From assembly GCF_963681195.1 (NCBI RefSeq), contig NZ_OY808998.1:434001-498000 (forward strand): 64,000 nt of DNA, read 5' to 3'. Each line of letters opens with the position of its first letter. Position 1 is the first letter of the stretch. This stretch comes from Vibrio sp. 16. GTDB lineage: Bacteria > Pseudomonadota > Gammaproteobacteria > Enterobacterales > Vibrionaceae. The translations under genes and the position numbers were made by a program. Shown here piece after piece: positions 52,835 through 63,116 of this stretch. Below the pieces are notes generated by a model. The model saw only the letters and a list, made by a program, of their open reading frames with translations. It did not search any database and was not told where the DNA came from.

Positions 52835-52862
52835 AAAAGGCGACTCGAAAGTCGCCTTTTTT
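52835..52862. terminator. Bidirectional terminator between DUF368 gene and proV
   Basis: Ten-bp stem (52835-52844 with 52851-52860) with A and T runs, between convergent genes. Confidence 0.9.
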
Positions 52863-52883
52863 GATCGGATATCGTTGAGCTGG

Positions 52884-54071
52884 TTACGCTGCAACCGATT
52901 GGTAGTTCCCTAGCAGCGCTTCATAGAACTCGCTGTCATTAAGTACCCCCACCAACTCTCCATCTTCTATCAACAGGATTGGTTGACCACTGCGCTGTTT
53001 CAGTTCAATCGCTTCGCGCATGCCAATGTCTGGACTGGTCACAATCACCGTCGAGCTATCCACTTCCTCAATTTGGCTGCTATTTAAATCCCAATGCAGC
53101 AGCTTTAACGACTCATCAGTTTTGATCAAACTGAGCTTTTGCTGATTTTGCTCGACCCAAATCGGCTGAGATGTGCACACTTGCAACTGGGTATCTTGGC
53201 TGTTCAGTTCACTGACTGGCTGCATGAGCGAGCGACCTTTTAAGACATTTAATGGATTGGTGTGAGCAACGAAATCGCGCACATAATCATTTTTAGGTGC
53301 CAGTATGATCTCTTCTGGTTTTCCATGTTGAATCAAACGACCAGATTCCATAATCGCGATGTTATTGCCGATTTTTAACGCTTCGTCGAGATCATGACTA
53401 ACAAACAAAATCGTCTTGTTGAGCTTCTCTTGCAGTACCAATAACTCATCTTGAAGTTGAGCACGTATCAATGGGTCTAACGCAGAGAAAGGCTCGTCCA
53501 TCAGCAAGATGTCGGTGTCCATAGCAAACGCACGGGCGAGCCCAACTCGTTGCTGCATTCCGCCAGAAAGCTCATGGGGGTATTTCTCTTCCCATTCTGC
53601 CAGATCGACCATCTCCAGTTGCTCACGCGCTTTTTTACGGCGCTCAGCTTTTCCCATACCTTGGAGCTCAAGGCCAAACGCAACGTTGTCGAGAACCGTC
53701 AACCAAGGCATTAGGGCGAATTTTTGAAACACCATAGACACTCGATGCGTGCGAAGGTGGCGCAGCGTCTCTTGGTCACAATTTGCCAAATCGACCGCTT
53801 GCTCTCCATCTTTGATTTCTAGGTGACCGCGTGAGATTGGGTTCAGACCATTCACCGCGCGGAGTAAACTTGACTTCCCCGAACCAGACAGCCCCATCAG
53901 GACACAGATTTCTCCTTCTTTGACGGTCAATGAAACCTTGTCCACACCAACAACTTGCCCTGTCTGGTCAATGATCTCTTGACGAGTGTGGCCTTGGTCT
54001 AGTTGCTGTAATGCCAGTTGTGGTTTATCACCAAAGACAACATCAAGATCGGTAATTGTGATTGCATCCAT
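52884..54071 (-). CDS. proV: Glycine betaine/proline ABC transporter ATPase
   Basis: 395 residues of the ProV/OpuA type: Walker A LMGLSGSGKSSLLRAVN (about 58-74), signature ELSGGMQQRVGLARAFA, Walker B ILLMDEPFSALDPLIRAQL; tandem CBS domains follow (from about 275), which gate transport by ionic strength in this family. It energises uptake of osmoprotectants through ProW from ProX. Last gene of the bet-pro operon. Confidence 0.95.
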   Translation of the reverse strand: MDAITITDLDVVFGDKPQLALQQLDQGHTRQEIIDQTGQVVGVDKVSLTVKEGEICVLMGLSGSGKSSLLRAVNGLNPISRGHLEIKDGEQAVDLANCDQETLRHLRTHRVSMVFQKFALMPWLTVLDNVAFGLELQGMGKAERRKKAREQLEMVDLAEWEEKYPHELSGGMQQRVGLARAFAMDTDILLMDEPFSALDPLIRAQLQDELLVLQEKLNKTILFVSHDLDEALKIGNNIAIMESGRLIQHGKPEEIILAPKNDYVRDFVAHTNPLNVLKGRSLMQPVSELNSQDTQLQVCTSQPIWVEQNQQKLSLIKTDESLKLLHWDLNSSQIEEVDSSTVIVTSPDIGMREAIELKQRSGQPILLIEDGELVGVLNDSEFYEALLGNYQSVAA

Positions 54072-54073
54072 TG

Positions 54074-54916
54074 TTATGCTTCCTTTTGATTCGGTGATTT
54101 ACACAAGCGATCCAAGATGATCGCAACCAGTACAATCGCAAGACCCGCTTCAAAGCCCTGTGAGATGTTCACAGTATTGAGTGCGCGAACCACTGGCTTG
54201 CCGAGCCCATCTGCCCCGACTAATGCTGCAATCACAACCATAGACAACGACAACATGATGCACTGAGTCACCCCCGCCATAATGGACGGCATCGCAGCGG
54301 GCAGCTCCACTTTGAATAGAAGCTTCATTCTGGTCGCACCGAATGCTTTACCCGCTTCCACGAGCTCCTCTGGTACTTTTGTAATACCAAGATACGTCAG
54401 TCGAATCGGCGCAGCGATAGCAAAAATGATGGTTGAGATTAACCCTGGGACAATACCCAAGCCAAACAAAACAAGCGTTGGAATTAAATAGACAAACGTT
54501 GGCACCGTCTGCATCAGATCTAGAATGGGTCGCAATAGGGTATAGAGCCAAGGCCGGTGCGCCGCCATAATGCCAAGTGGCACGCCAACCAACACCGAAA
54601 TCGTCGTCGCGGCGAAGACTAAAACGAAGGTTTCAAGCATCTCTTCCCAGTAGCCAAGATTTAGAATGGTCAACAGCGCTGCCACAATAAATAGGACTAA
54701 CGGAATACTTCGGTGGAGATACCAAGCGATCGCTGCGGTCATCAAGATTGGCATTGCCGGTGGCATCCATTTAAAACCATCTACAACAAAAAGAATGATG
54801 GTTTCGAGGAAGATAGAAATCGCATCAAACAAGCCAGCAGCGTTGTCCGTCAACCAATCAACACCGGCTTCCATCCATTGACCCAGCGGGATTTTGTTGT
54901 CAGTAATAAAATTCAC
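54074..54916 (-). CDS. proW: Glycine betaine/proline ABC transporter permease
   Basis: 280 residues, about six membrane helices; the EAA loop is in ELVEAGKAFGATRMKLLFKVELPAAMPSIMAG (about 180-211, in segments). Lies 2 bp before proV. It lacks the very long N-terminal tail of enteric ProW. Confidence 0.94.
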   Translation of the reverse strand: MNFITDNKIPLGQWMEAGVDWLTDNAAGLFDAISIFLETIILFVVDGFKWMPPAMPILMTAAIAWYLHRSIPLVLFIVAALLTILNLGYWEEMLETFVLVFAATTISVLVGVPLGIMAAHRPWLYTLLRPILDLMQTVPTFVYLIPTLVLFGLGIVPGLISTIIFAIAAPIRLTYLGITKVPEELVEAGKAFGATRMKLLFKVELPAAMPSIMAGVTQCIMLSLSMVVIAALVGADGLGKPVVRALNTVNISQGFEAGLAIVLVAIILDRLCKSPNQKEA

Positions 54917-54980
54917 ATTACAACCTTTGTGTTATTTGTGTTTGCTGAAAGGGTCGGTGGGCAATACCCACCGAGCTGGC

Positions 54981-55919
54981 TTACGCCTTAGAACCAATGT
55001 AATTTTGAACCTGTGATACCGCGTCTTTGCCATCTAGCGTCTTCACGCCCTCTAGCCAATTTTCCACTTGCTCAGGGTTGGCTTGCAGCCACTGTAATGC
55101 CGCTTTCGAAGGCTTAACGTTCTGGTTCAAAATGGATTCCATCAATTGGTTTTCCATTTCTAAGCTAAACTCAAGGTTCTTAAGTAGCTGACCAACGTTT
55201 TGACACTCATTCAGGTAATTAGCGCGCACATTGGTGTAGACGTTGGCACCGCCATAATTTGGGCCAAAGAAGTCGTCACCGCCTGCTAGGTACTCCATCT
55301 CAACATTGCTGTTCATTGGGTGCGGAGCCCAACCTAAATAAACAATCCATTGGTTACGGCGTACAGCACGGGACACCTGTGAAACCATGCCTGCCTCACT
55401 CGACTCCACTAAGTTAAAGTCCTTTAGACCAAAAGCATTGCTGTCAATCATCGATTGAATCAGGCGGTTACCATCGTTCCCAGGTTCAATGCCATAAATG
55501 CGGTCGCGAAACTTATCGGCGTGAGTGGCAAGATCAGCAAAGCTCTTTACGCCAGCGTCGTACACATATTTCGGCACAGCTAACGTGTACTTCGCCCCTT
55601 CTAAGTTGGCACGCACGGTTTCAACCGTTCCCGCTTCACGGTATTTAGCGATATCTCCCTCCATAGTTGGCATCCAGTTGCCAAGGAAGATATCGATATC
55701 ACCGTTCGCCATTGACGAGTATGTGACCGGGACAGAGAGCAAATCCGTTTTGGTTTTGTAGCCCAAACCTTTCAGCAGCTCTGAGGTGACCGCCGTTGTT
55801 GCCGTAATGTCCGTCCAGCCCACATCGGCAAAACGAACCGTTTCACACTGATTCGCGTAGGCATTCATAGCCATAGTACTCAGAGCGAGTGTTGAGAGTG
55901 TTTTTGTCATCATAGACAT
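54981..55919 (-). CDS. proX: Glycine betaine-binding periplasmic protein
   Basis: 312 residues from the ATG at 55919 (AAGGA 8 nt upstream); the extension to 56015 is not needed and overlaps betA. Signal peptide MSMMTKTLSTLALSTMAMNAYA; mature start NQCETVRFADVGWTDITATT as in ProX/OpuAC, with Trp residues suited to a quaternary-ammonium cage (for example WIVYLGWAPHPMN). Delivers betaine or choline-derived osmolyte to ProWV. It follows betA by 32 bp. Confidence 0.93.
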   Translation of the reverse strand: MSMMTKTLSTLALSTMAMNAYANQCETVRFADVGWTDITATTAVTSELLKGLGYKTKTDLLSVPVTYSSMANGDIDIFLGNWMPTMEGDIAKYREAGTVETVRANLEGAKYTLAVPKYVYDAGVKSFADLATHADKFRDRIYGIEPGNDGNRLIQSMIDSNAFGLKDFNLVESSEAGMVSQVSRAVRRNQWIVYLGWAPHPMNSNVEMEYLAGGDDFFGPNYGGANVYTNVRANYLNECQNVGQLLKNLEFSLEMENQLMESILNQNVKPSKAALQWLQANPEQVENWLEGVKTLDGKDAVSQVQNYIGSKA

Positions 55920-55951
55920 AGTGTTTTCCTTGTAATGATTACTGACTTTGG

Positions 55952-57643
55952 TTATTTGAATGCTCTTCTCGGAGAATTCATTCGTTGTTTGTTTTTCCAC
56001 TGCGGCGCTATCCAAACTGGCACGTCTTGCTCAGCCAGCATAGGCTTGCCGAGGATCATGTCGGACGCTCGTTCAGCGACCATCATGGTCGGAGCATTGA
56101 GGTTGCCATTAGGGATAGTGGGAAAGACAGAAGAGTCGACCACGCGCAAGCCATCGATTCCTCGTACTCGGCAGTGTTCATCCAGTACCGCCATCGGGTC
56201 GTCATCTGCGCCCATTTTGCAACTACATGAAGGGTGATAGGCGCTCTCGACATTGGCTTTCACCCACTCATCAATCTCTTGGTCGCTGGTGATAGCGATG
56301 CCTGGCTGAATCTCCTCACCTCGATATGAGTCCATGGCGGGCTGCATCAAGATCTCTCGAGTAAGGCGGATACAATCACGCCAGTCTTGACGATCTTGCT
56401 CGGTAGAGATGTAGTTGAATTCAATATGTGGTTTCACCAAAGGGTCTGCGGATGTGATCGCCACATGACCGCGACTCTCAGGTTTGTTTGGCCCAACATG
56501 CACTTGGAAACCATGCCCGTCGAAGGCGGCGCGACCGTCATATCGCATGGCAGCAGGCAAAAAGTGATACTGAATGTTAGGCCACTTCAGACCTTCACGA
56601 GAACGAATAAAGGCGCAAGATTCAAAATGATTGGTAGCCCCCAATCCAGTGCGGGTTAAGATCCACTGAGCGCCGATCATCCCCTTGCTGACTAATCCTA
56701 ATTTGCTGTTAAGAGTAATAGGCTGAGAGCAGTGATACTGGAAGTAAATCTCTAGATGATCTTGAAGATTTTGTCCCACACCCGGAAGATCGTGAACAAG
56801 GTCAACACCCGCTTTATTAAGCACATCTTTAGGACCAATGCCCGAAAGCTGCAGCAGTTGAGGTGAACCAATGGAGCCTGCGCTAGAAATCACTTCTTTT
56901 TCGGCAAAGCATTGCACCACTTTGCCCGACTTTTGAAACTCAACACCGACCGCGGTTTTACCTTCCAGAATCACTTTTCGAGCGACAACGCCTTTGATCA
57001 ACGTGAGGTTTGAGCGCTTCAGAGCGCGTCGCAAATACGCGTTCGATGTCGATGCGCGAACGCCTTTGTCAACGGTCATGTGCATTGGGCCAAAGCCTTC
57101 TTGCTGATAACCATTGTAGTCCTTGGTTTCTGGGTAGCCGGCCTCTTTTCCTGCATCAATAAAGGCTTGGTACAAAGGATTGAGCGCCATATCATTCCCG
57201 TTACAGGTTCCGACAGGACCTTGTCCACCCCGGTACTCGTCTTCGCCACCAGACCAAGTCTCCGTTCGGCGGAAATAAGGTAAACATGCAGAATAACGCC
57301 AACCTTTGGCACCGTGCTGTTCCCACTCATCAAAATCGCACGCATGTCCACGGACATACACCATGCCGTTGATCGAAGAGCTTCCCCCAAGCACTTTACC
57401 TCGCGGGCAGTGGAGTTTGCGCCCATCAAGTCCCGCTTCCGCTTGAGTTTCAAATTGCCACGCGTAGCGGTCGCTATTCATTGGGTATGACAGCGCCGTC
57501 GGCATTTGAATGAAAATACTCTTGTCTGTTCCGCCAGCCTCAAGCAATAGAACGCGATGTTCACCACTCTCTGTAAGGCGATCTGCCAAAATACAGCCGG
57601 CCGAACCCGCGCCGACGATAATATAATCGTAGCGTTGTTCCAT
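55952..57643 (-). CDS. betA: Choline dehydrogenase
   Basis: 563 residues, GMC oxidoreductase: FAD-binding [13 protein letters not shown] (about 11-23), [28 protein letters not shown] signature (here [13 protein letters not shown], about 190), active-site [16 protein letters not shown] near residue 465 and the C-terminal [28 protein letters not shown]. Oxidises choline to betaine aldehyde and partly on to betaine at the membrane. Confidence 0.95.
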   Translation of the reverse strand: MEQRYDYIIVGAGSAGCILADRLTESGEHRVLLLEAGGTDKSIFIQMPTALSYPMNSDRYAWQFETQAEAGLDGRKLHCPRGKVLGGSSSINGMVYVRGHACDFDEWEQHGAKGWRYSACLPYFRRTETWSGGEDEYRGGQGPVGTCNGNDMALNPLYQAFIDAGKEAGYPETKDYNGYQQEGFGPMHMTVDKGVRASTSNAYLRRALKRSNLTLIKGVVARKVILEGKTAVGVEFQKSGKVVQCFAEKEVISSAGSIGSPQLLQLSGIGPKDVLNKAGVDLVHDLPGVGQNLQDHLEIYFQYHCSQPITLNSKLGLVSKGMIGAQWILTRTGLGATNHFESCAFIRSREGLKWPNIQYHFLPAAMRYDGRAAFDGHGFQVHVGPNKPESRGHVAITSADPLVKPHIEFNYISTEQDRQDWRDCIRLTREILMQPAMDSYRGEEIQPGIAITSDQEIDEWVKANVESAYHPSCSCKMGADDDPMAVLDEHCRVRGIDGLRVVDSSVFPTIPNGNLNAPTMMVAERASDMILGKPMLAEQDVPVWIAPQWKNKQRMNSPRRAFK

Positions 57644-57663
57644 GTTATCTCTCCGTGATTGGG

Positions 57664-59124
57664 TTAAGCGTATGGGCTTGGGTAATCACCCAACTCGATC
57701 AAAATGCTCTTAGTTTGGGTGTAGTGATGCAGGGTTTCGACCCCGTTTTCGCGGCCAATTCCCGAGGATTTATAGCCACCCACAGGCATTTCAGCAGGAG
57801 AGTCACCCCAAGTGTTAACCCAACAAATACCCGCTTGCATTTGATGAATCACGCGATGTGCACGCGCTAAATTTTGGGTGAAGACACCTGCGGCCAATCC
57901 ATAGTCAGTATTGTTGGCACGTTGAATCACTTCTGCTTCATCTTTGAACGTCATCACTGACATGACAGGGCCAAAAATTTCTTGCTGTACATGCGCCATA
58001 TCGTCAGAGCATTGAGTAAATACTGTCGGCGCAACAAAATTACCGTGTTTTAGGTCGCCCTCTGTGACTTGGAAACCACCCGTAATCAGCTCTGCACCGC
58101 TCTGTTTTGCCGCTTCAATCGCGCCAAGTACTTTTTCCAAGTGAGGCTTGGAAATCAGTGCACCGATTTGTGTTTCCATCGACATTGGGTCACCGACACG
58201 CAATTTTTCTGTGCGCACTTTCAACTGTTCAATGAACTCTGGGTAAATCGACTCGTGAACAAATACGCGTGTGCCGTGAGTACACACTTCGCCTTGAGTA
58301 TAGAAATTCGCAACCATTGCCGCCGACACAGCATCATCAAGCTTGGCATCATCAAAAATGATCATTGGCGATTTTCCACCCAGCTCCATGGTCACTTGTT
58401 TGAGTGAAACGGCACTATCTGCCATCACCTTTTTGCCCGTACCTGACTCACCCGTGAACGAGACTTTGGCAATATCAGGATGCGCTGTGAGCATTTGCCC
58501 GACGCGATAATCGCCTTGTACTACATTGAAAACACCATCTGGCATACCAGCTTCAGTGAAGATTTCCGCCAGTTTAACGGCAGTCAGCGGCGTCTCTTCG
58601 GAAGGTTTAAACACCATCACATTTCCCGCGGCCAACGCTGGGGCAGATTTCCACATCGCGATTTGGATCGGGTAGTTCCACGCACCAATACCAGCACAAA
58701 TACCAAGCGGCTCTCTGCGAGTGTAAAAAAACTGGGATTCGCTAAGCGGTTGCTGCTCACCTTGCAGCGCGGGCGCAAGGCCAGCAAAGTACTCGATCAC
58801 ATCCGCGCCTGAAGCCACATCAACCTCGATTGCCTCTTGGAGTGGCTTCCCGGTGTCTTTCACCTCGAGTTTTGCCAGTTCATCGTTGCGCTCGCGAAGA
58901 ATCGCCACTGCTTTAAGTAAGATTCGACTGCGCTCGACTGCACTCATCTTCGACCAGATCGCAAAGCCGCGTTTTGCTGATGCTATCGCGCGTTCCACAT
59001 CTTGCTGGCTCGCTTGGCCAATGTCGGCAAGCGCCTCTCCCGTTGCTGGGTTGTATGTCGTAAATAGCTCACCCGACGTCGCAGAGTGAGTTTTACCATC
59101 GATAAAAAGTGATTTCGTTTCCAT
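57664..59124 (-). CDS. betB: Betaine aldehyde dehydrogenase
   Basis: 486 residues, NAD-dependent aldehyde dehydrogenase; catalytic Glu in [12 protein letters not shown] (about 250) and catalytic Cys in [14 protein letters not shown] (about 284). Converts betaine aldehyde to glycine betaine. Middle of the betI-betB-betA unit with 20-bp gaps. Confidence 0.95.
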   Translation of the reverse strand: METKSLFIDGKTHSATSGELFTTYNPATGEALADIGQASQQDVERAIASAKRGFAIWSKMSAVERSRILLKAVAILRERNDELAKLEVKDTGKPLQEAIEVDVASGADVIEYFAGLAPALQGEQQPLSESQFFYTRREPLGICAGIGAWNYPIQIAMWKSAPALAAGNVMVFKPSEETPLTAVKLAEIFTEAGMPDGVFNVVQGDYRVGQMLTAHPDIAKVSFTGESGTGKKVMADSAVSLKQVTMELGGKSPMIIFDDAKLDDAVSAAMVANFYTQGEVCTHGTRVFVHESIYPEFIEQLKVRTEKLRVGDPMSMETQIGALISKPHLEKVLGAIEAAKQSGAELITGGFQVTEGDLKHGNFVAPTVFTQCSDDMAHVQQEIFGPVMSVMTFKDEAEVIQRANNTDYGLAAGVFTQNLARAHRVIHQMQAGICWVNTWGDSPAEMPVGGYKSSGIGRENGVETLHHYTQTKSILIELGDYPSPYA

Positions 59125-59144
59125 GTAAAGATCTGACTTAGTAG

Positions 59145-59741
59145 TTATTTTTTAGAATAAAAAGTGAGCTGTTTATCAAGATAATCGTTGATGATGAAGC
59201 GAGCCTTCGTCGCATCAATCCCTGAAGGGTTCAGGGTGCCACGTAGCCAGATACCATCAATCAGAGAAGCAATGACAAACGCAATCAGTTCGGCTTGCTG
59301 CGGGTCAAAAAGCCCTTTGAGTTCTAATTTCAAATGAGACAGCAAACGCTTTTCATTGACTGACTGTAGGCGCTTCAACTGAGGGTCGTGCATAGAATGT
59401 GACCAGAAAGCCAACCAGGTTTTCGCCACTTTGTTTTCCGCTTGGAAACCGACAAAATTGCCGTCAATGATGGCGTTGATTCTCTCTAGATGTGCCTCTT
59501 TGGGAATCTCTCTTAGTTGGCTGGTAATGGTTGAAGAGAGCTGACGCAAAATCGCCCGCATCGTCTCCTCGAGTAAACCGTGCTTGCCGCCAAAATAGTG
59601 GTTAATGATCCCAGTCGACACCCCTGCTTCTTTGCTGATCAATGAAATGCTCGCGGCGTGTAAACCCACCCGATCAATCACCGCCATTGTCGCTTGAACA
59701 AGCTGAGGTTTTCGTATTTCTGGCATACCCACTTTTGGCAT
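59145..59741 (-). CDS. betI: Choline-responsive repressor BetI (TetR family)
   Basis: 198 residues. N-terminal TetR helix-turn-helix ([46 protein letters not shown] in parts) very like E. coli BetI, and the ligand domain with PLxWIAFW-type aromatic residues (here [16 protein letters not shown]). Represses the bet operon; choline relieves it. First gene of the operon. Confidence 0.95.
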   Translation of the reverse strand: MPKVGMPEIRKPQLVQATMAVIDRVGLHAASISLISKEAGVSTGIINHYFGGKHGLLEETMRAILRQLSSTITSQLREIPKEAHLERINAIIDGNFVGFQAENKVAKTWLAFWSHSMHDPQLKRLQSVNEKRLLSHLKLELKGLFDPQQAELIAFVIASLIDGIWLRGTLNPSGIDATKARFIINDYLDKQLTFYSKK

Positions 59742-59761
59742 GTTTTAGCCCTCTGTTATTT

Positions 59762-59781
59762 TTAATTGAACGATTAGTTAA
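59762..59781. promoter_or_regulatory. BetI operator
   Basis: TTAATTGAACGATTAGTTAA is an imperfect palindrome close to the BetI target TTAATTGAACGTTCAATTAA, 21-40 bp upstream of betI. Confidence 0.75.
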
Positions 59782-60143
59782 ATATAAAATGCCTGAAAAT
59801 TAATTCGAACTCAAATCAATTTTCTATAAATTCAATTTAAAATTAGGAAAAATTGTCGTTTTTTGGTTAGTGTACAAAATCATAAACAACAACCAATACA
59901 GAGCTTAAATCACAGAAGTTAAGTTTTAAAATGAACGAGAAATTGATTAATATCAATGTTATACAAGTAAAACAAAAGCAAAAGTTCGCCACCAACCATC
60001 ACCACCCAAAGAAGCTACAGAAACTCAAAACTCCCACAGAGAAACCAAAACCATAAAAAACAATTAGTGTACTAACCTTTGGCTTTTGCAGAAAAATTTC
60101 GTCCAACAAATAGCCAAATCACATTTCACTTACACAACCCCAT
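59782..60143. promoter_or_regulatory. bet / siderophore-reductase intergenic region
   Basis: AT-rich region between betI and the FhuF-like gene, about 360 bp. It contains TTAGTGTAC at 59867-59875 and 60064-60072, the second within a near-palindrome TTAGTGTACTAA. Vibrio bet promoters are long and bound by several regulators (quorum-sensing LuxR type, CosR); I cannot assign these repeats to one. Confidence 0.4.
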
Positions 60144-60162
60144 TAAAATGATAATCAATTGC
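60144..60162. promoter_or_regulatory. Fur box upstream of the siderophore reductase gene
   Basis: TAAAATGATAATCAATTGC matches the 19-bp Fur consensus at 14 positions, including an unbroken TGATAATCA; 60 bp before the reductase start. Confidence 0.75.
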
Positions 60163-60221
60163 ATTTACTTGGTGAGTTAATTAGGCTATCCACTCTCACA
60201 GCAACGACCAATTAGCCATTC

Positions 60222-60965
60222 ATGAGCACGAACTCTTTTTTTGATCATTTATTTCAACACGCTCAGCAAGTCACCCCTTACTTAGCAGGGAAAGTCGAAT
60301 CACTCCCCGTAGACTTGCAATCTGAGCGCCTTATCCATATCAGCCAGCCTTGCTCTGAACAAATAGAGCAGCTTTACCTCTCTTTGCAGTCTGCACATCC
60401 TGAGGCAGGCAGCGCCTATTGGCTCACTCGTACTTGGACATTACTCTGCTGGCAACCTGTCTATGTGGCGTTTATTTCGATCTATGCATGTCAGGGACTG
60501 CCTTACCTCACCCAGATGGCGCAGCAAGTTCAAGAGCGGTTTATTGGTGGATTTCAGTTCGAAGAGGATGAGGTTAGAACAGGAACGAGCGAAGTATTAA
60601 TCGAGCTGGCAGGGAGTGAACTCATGGTGCTGTTTGACCACTATCGGCAAGAGATGAATCAATGGACGCGCATCAGACCCGGGTTTACCAAGCACCTGAT
60701 CGCAGATGGCATCTTAGGCTGCATTGTTCGTCTCCACCAGTTCGCTCCCGACTTAAGTCATGATTATCTCAGACAACAAGCCCTGCTTTGGTTGAAAGCC
60801 TGTAACTTGCCCGACAAACTCGTTGCGACTTTGCACAGCGACCAACAAGATGGCCACTTGAAACTGGTACGTACGAGCTGCTGCCTTGTCTATAAATGTG
60901 ACGGACGAGAGCTGTGCAGTGATTGCCCAAGACACCCTGAAAACAAAAAGGTGCTTACCGTTTAG
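60222..60965 (+). CDS. FhuF-like siderophore ferric iron reductase
   Basis: 247 residues. C-terminal cluster SCCLVYKCDGRELCSDCPRHP (Cys-Cys-x4-Cys-x5-Cys-x2-Cys), the [2Fe-2S] site of FhuF-type ferric-siderophore reductases; the N-terminal part is helical. Releases iron from imported ferric siderophore in the cytoplasm. Convergent with, and overlapping by 11 bp, the MFS gene. Confidence 0.85.
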   Translation: MSTNSFFDHLFQHAQQVTPYLAGKVESLPVDLQSERLIHISQPCSEQIEQLYLSLQSAHPEAGSAYWLTRTWTLLCWQPVYVAFISIYACQGLPYLTQMAQQVQERFIGGFQFEEDEVRTGTSEVLIELAGSELMVLFDHYRQEMNQWTRIRPGFTKHLIADGILGCIVRLHQFAPDLSHDYLRQQALLWLKACNLPDKLVATLHSDQQDGHLKLVRTSCCLVYKCDGRELCSDCPRHPENKKVLTV

Positions 60966-62157
60966 CAAGGCGCAAACGTTCAGACCAAGGGCGATATGCG
61001 ACCATACCGATGGCAAGAGAAAAGCCAAGACATAAATAGATCGGATAGTGTGGCGACAGGGTTGCGGTAAATGCGAGTAAAGATGCTAAGCCATAGCCTA
61101 TGGTGTGAGACATAGAAACGTAGCCCGATACCACACCGGGAGTGTCCGGCATCTTCTCTGTCGCCATTGAAGTGTACGCTGGCACCAACAAGGCGGCGCC
61201 GACAGAAACAACGGCTGACGCGAGCACGAACACGCCAAAGTAACCGGACAAGAACAAGCCAAACCCAATCAAGAGCGCAATCGAGCCAAGTCGATACATA
61301 CTCACTGCCGTCAGACGCTTCTTTTTTATAACAAACACTTGCGACAAAAATGTTGCCGCCGCACTGACCGTCAGTAATACCCCAATCGCATCACTGATTT
61401 CACTGGTCGACCATTGAGTGACGCTACTAATCAGCGGAGAAAAACTGTATTGCAACAAGGCAATAACCGCACACAAAAGAAGGCCGCTCACTAAAAAGGG
61501 CATCAAGACCATCTCAGGTAGCCACGGTGCAGAAGTGCGTTTACGCGAATCGGAATCAAGCGAGTTGGGGTTAGGTAGCCATGCTGCCGCAAGCAAGGCG
61601 ATAAGAGGTAACAGAATCATTAGCATTAAAGGGGCAAAAGGAGAGAGCTTCAGCGCTAGCACGGCGACAAGTGGACCAATCAAACGGCCAACACTTAAGC
61701 CAATGCTGACCGATGTAATGGCTTGCAGGCGGTTCTCTTTGCCACAAAGAAGAATTGCCCAATGCTGGCTTGCTGGCACCATACCTGAGACTGTGCAGCC
61801 GTAAATAACCCTTGCCACAATCAAGCCGGTCAGTGTCCAGCCCATTGCCCATTCTCTATCACTGCTCGCCATTGCAAAAAGACAGAGCAGCAGAAAGCTC
61901 GCCGTCATTCCTGCAAGTGCTTGGAGGACAACATTTTTTGGTCCGTGGCGATCGCTCACTCTTCCCCAAAAAGGTGCCGAAGGCAAAAACAAGAAACTTC
62001 CTACCGCGATAAGCAGTGACCACGTCGAGAGACTGAACGCGGATTGTTCGACCAAAAAAGGAAGTGAGACCAATAAGCCATTTTGCCCCACTCCCATTAG
62101 CGCTGCGACCAAACCAATAACCACGAGCTGGAACTGAGAAGATTTTACCCCTGACAT
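60955..62157 (-). CDS. MFS transporter, probably for a siderophore
   Basis: 400 residues from the ATG at 62157; an in-frame extension to 62247 runs into the Fur box and is rejected. About twelve hydrophobic segments; loop 2-3 motif APFWGRVSDRHGPKNVV (the MFS A motif). The Fur-box location and neighbours favour siderophore export or import. Confidence 0.8.
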   Translation of the reverse strand: MSGVKSSQFQLVVIGLVAALMGVGQNGLLVSLPFLVEQSAFSLSTWSLLIAVGSFLFLPSAPFWGRVSDRHGPKNVVLQALAGMTASFLLLCLFAMASSDREWAMGWTLTGLIVARVIYGCTVSGMVPASQHWAILLCGKENRLQAITSVSIGLSVGRLIGPLVAVLALKLSPFAPLMLMILLPLIALLAAAWLPNPNSLDSDSRKRTSAPWLPEMVLMPFLVSGLLLCAVIALLQYSFSPLISSVTQWSTSEISDAIGVLLTVSAAATFLSQVFVIKKKRLTAVSMYRLGSIALLIGFGLFLSGYFGVFVLASAVVSVGAALLVPAYTSMATEKMPDTPGVVSGYVSMSHTIGYGLASLLAFTATLSPHYPIYLCLGFSLAIGMVAYRPWSERLRLAKR

Positions 62158-62232
62158 ACTAAGATACTCTTGAAACGTCAATGTGATGGAATGACACACT
62201 GATAGTGATGAGAAATAACCACTTATGATTTT

Positions 62233-62251
62233 GAAAATCATTATCATTAAG
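62233..62251. promoter_or_regulatory. Fur box between MFS and ABC genes
   Basis: Read on the minus strand, CTTAATGATAATGATTTTC matches the Fur consensus at 15 of 19 positions. It lies between divergent genes and can control both. Confidence 0.82.
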
Positions 62252-62308
62252 ATTAAGTTATGATAAGGTTAGCGCCTTGTAGACAATAACTCAACTTGTA
62301 ATACCGCT

Positions 62309-63076
62309 ATGTTCCAGTTGGTCGATGCATCATTCCATATTGATGATAGAGCTATTCTATCCCCGACATCCTTAACGTTTTCGCCAGGCAAGGTTACGAC
62401 GCTACTCGGTCATAATGGCTGTGGAAAGTCGACCTTAATGAAGCTACTCAGTCGCCAAAATGCCCCTTCAACGGGCGAGGTGACGCTTAGTGGCACTCCT
62501 GTCAGCCAATTAACGGCGTTGGAATTTGCCCACCGCGTGGCCTATCTACCTCAGCATCCGCCGCTGACTGACGGCGTGACTGTTAGAGAGTTGGTCAGCT
62601 TTGGTCGTTATCCTTGGAAAGGAGCATTTGGACGTTACGGAGAGGAAGATAATCGGCTGATTGACCAAGCAATCGACAAAGTTGGCCTCAATTCATTTGC
62701 AAACCGTTTTGTCGCCACCCTCTCTGGAGGAGAAAGGCAAAGAGCGTGGGTCGCGATGTTACTGGCTCAGCAAAGTGAATGCATTTTGCTCGATGAGCCC
62801 ACTTCTGCACTCGATGTTGCCCACCAATACGAGCTTCTTGCCCTCATCAGAGAACTCAATGAATCAATTGGCCTTACTGTGATTATGGTGTTGCATGATG
62901 TCAACATGGCCGCAAAGTTTAGCGATCACCTCATTGCACTCCATTCAGGAAAAGTGATCGCGCAAGGCACGCCCGAATCGATGATGACACCAGAAACATT
63001 GCTCAAGATTTATGGAATGGAGTTGGCTCTGTTCCCACACCCGGCGACAGGGCAACCCATTAGCTACGTCCCGTAA
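62309..63076 (+). CDS. Ferric-siderophore ABC transporter ATPase (FhuC/FepC type)
   Basis: 255 residues: Walker A LLGHNGCGKSTLMKLLS (about 32-48), signature TLSGGERQRAWVAMLLAQ, Walker B CILLDEPTSALDVAHQ and H-loop VLHDVNMAAKF. This is the iron-chelate subfamily. A binding-protein gene follows after 40 bp; permease genes should lie beyond the window. Confidence 0.92.
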   Translation: MFQLVDASFHIDDRAILSPTSLTFSPGKVTTLLGHNGCGKSTLMKLLSRQNAPSTGEVTLSGTPVSQLTALEFAHRVAYLPQHPPLTDGVTVRELVSFGRYPWKGAFGRYGEEDNRLIDQAIDKVGLNSFANRFVATLSGGERQRAWVAMLLAQQSECILLDEPTSALDVAHQYELLALIRELNESIGLTVIMVLHDVNMAAKFSDHLIALHSGKVIAQGTPESMMTPETLLKIYGMELALFPHPATGQPISYVP

Positions 63077-63116
63077 GTCAACTACCGCTATACACTCAAA
63101 CTCAAAAGGAACTGTT

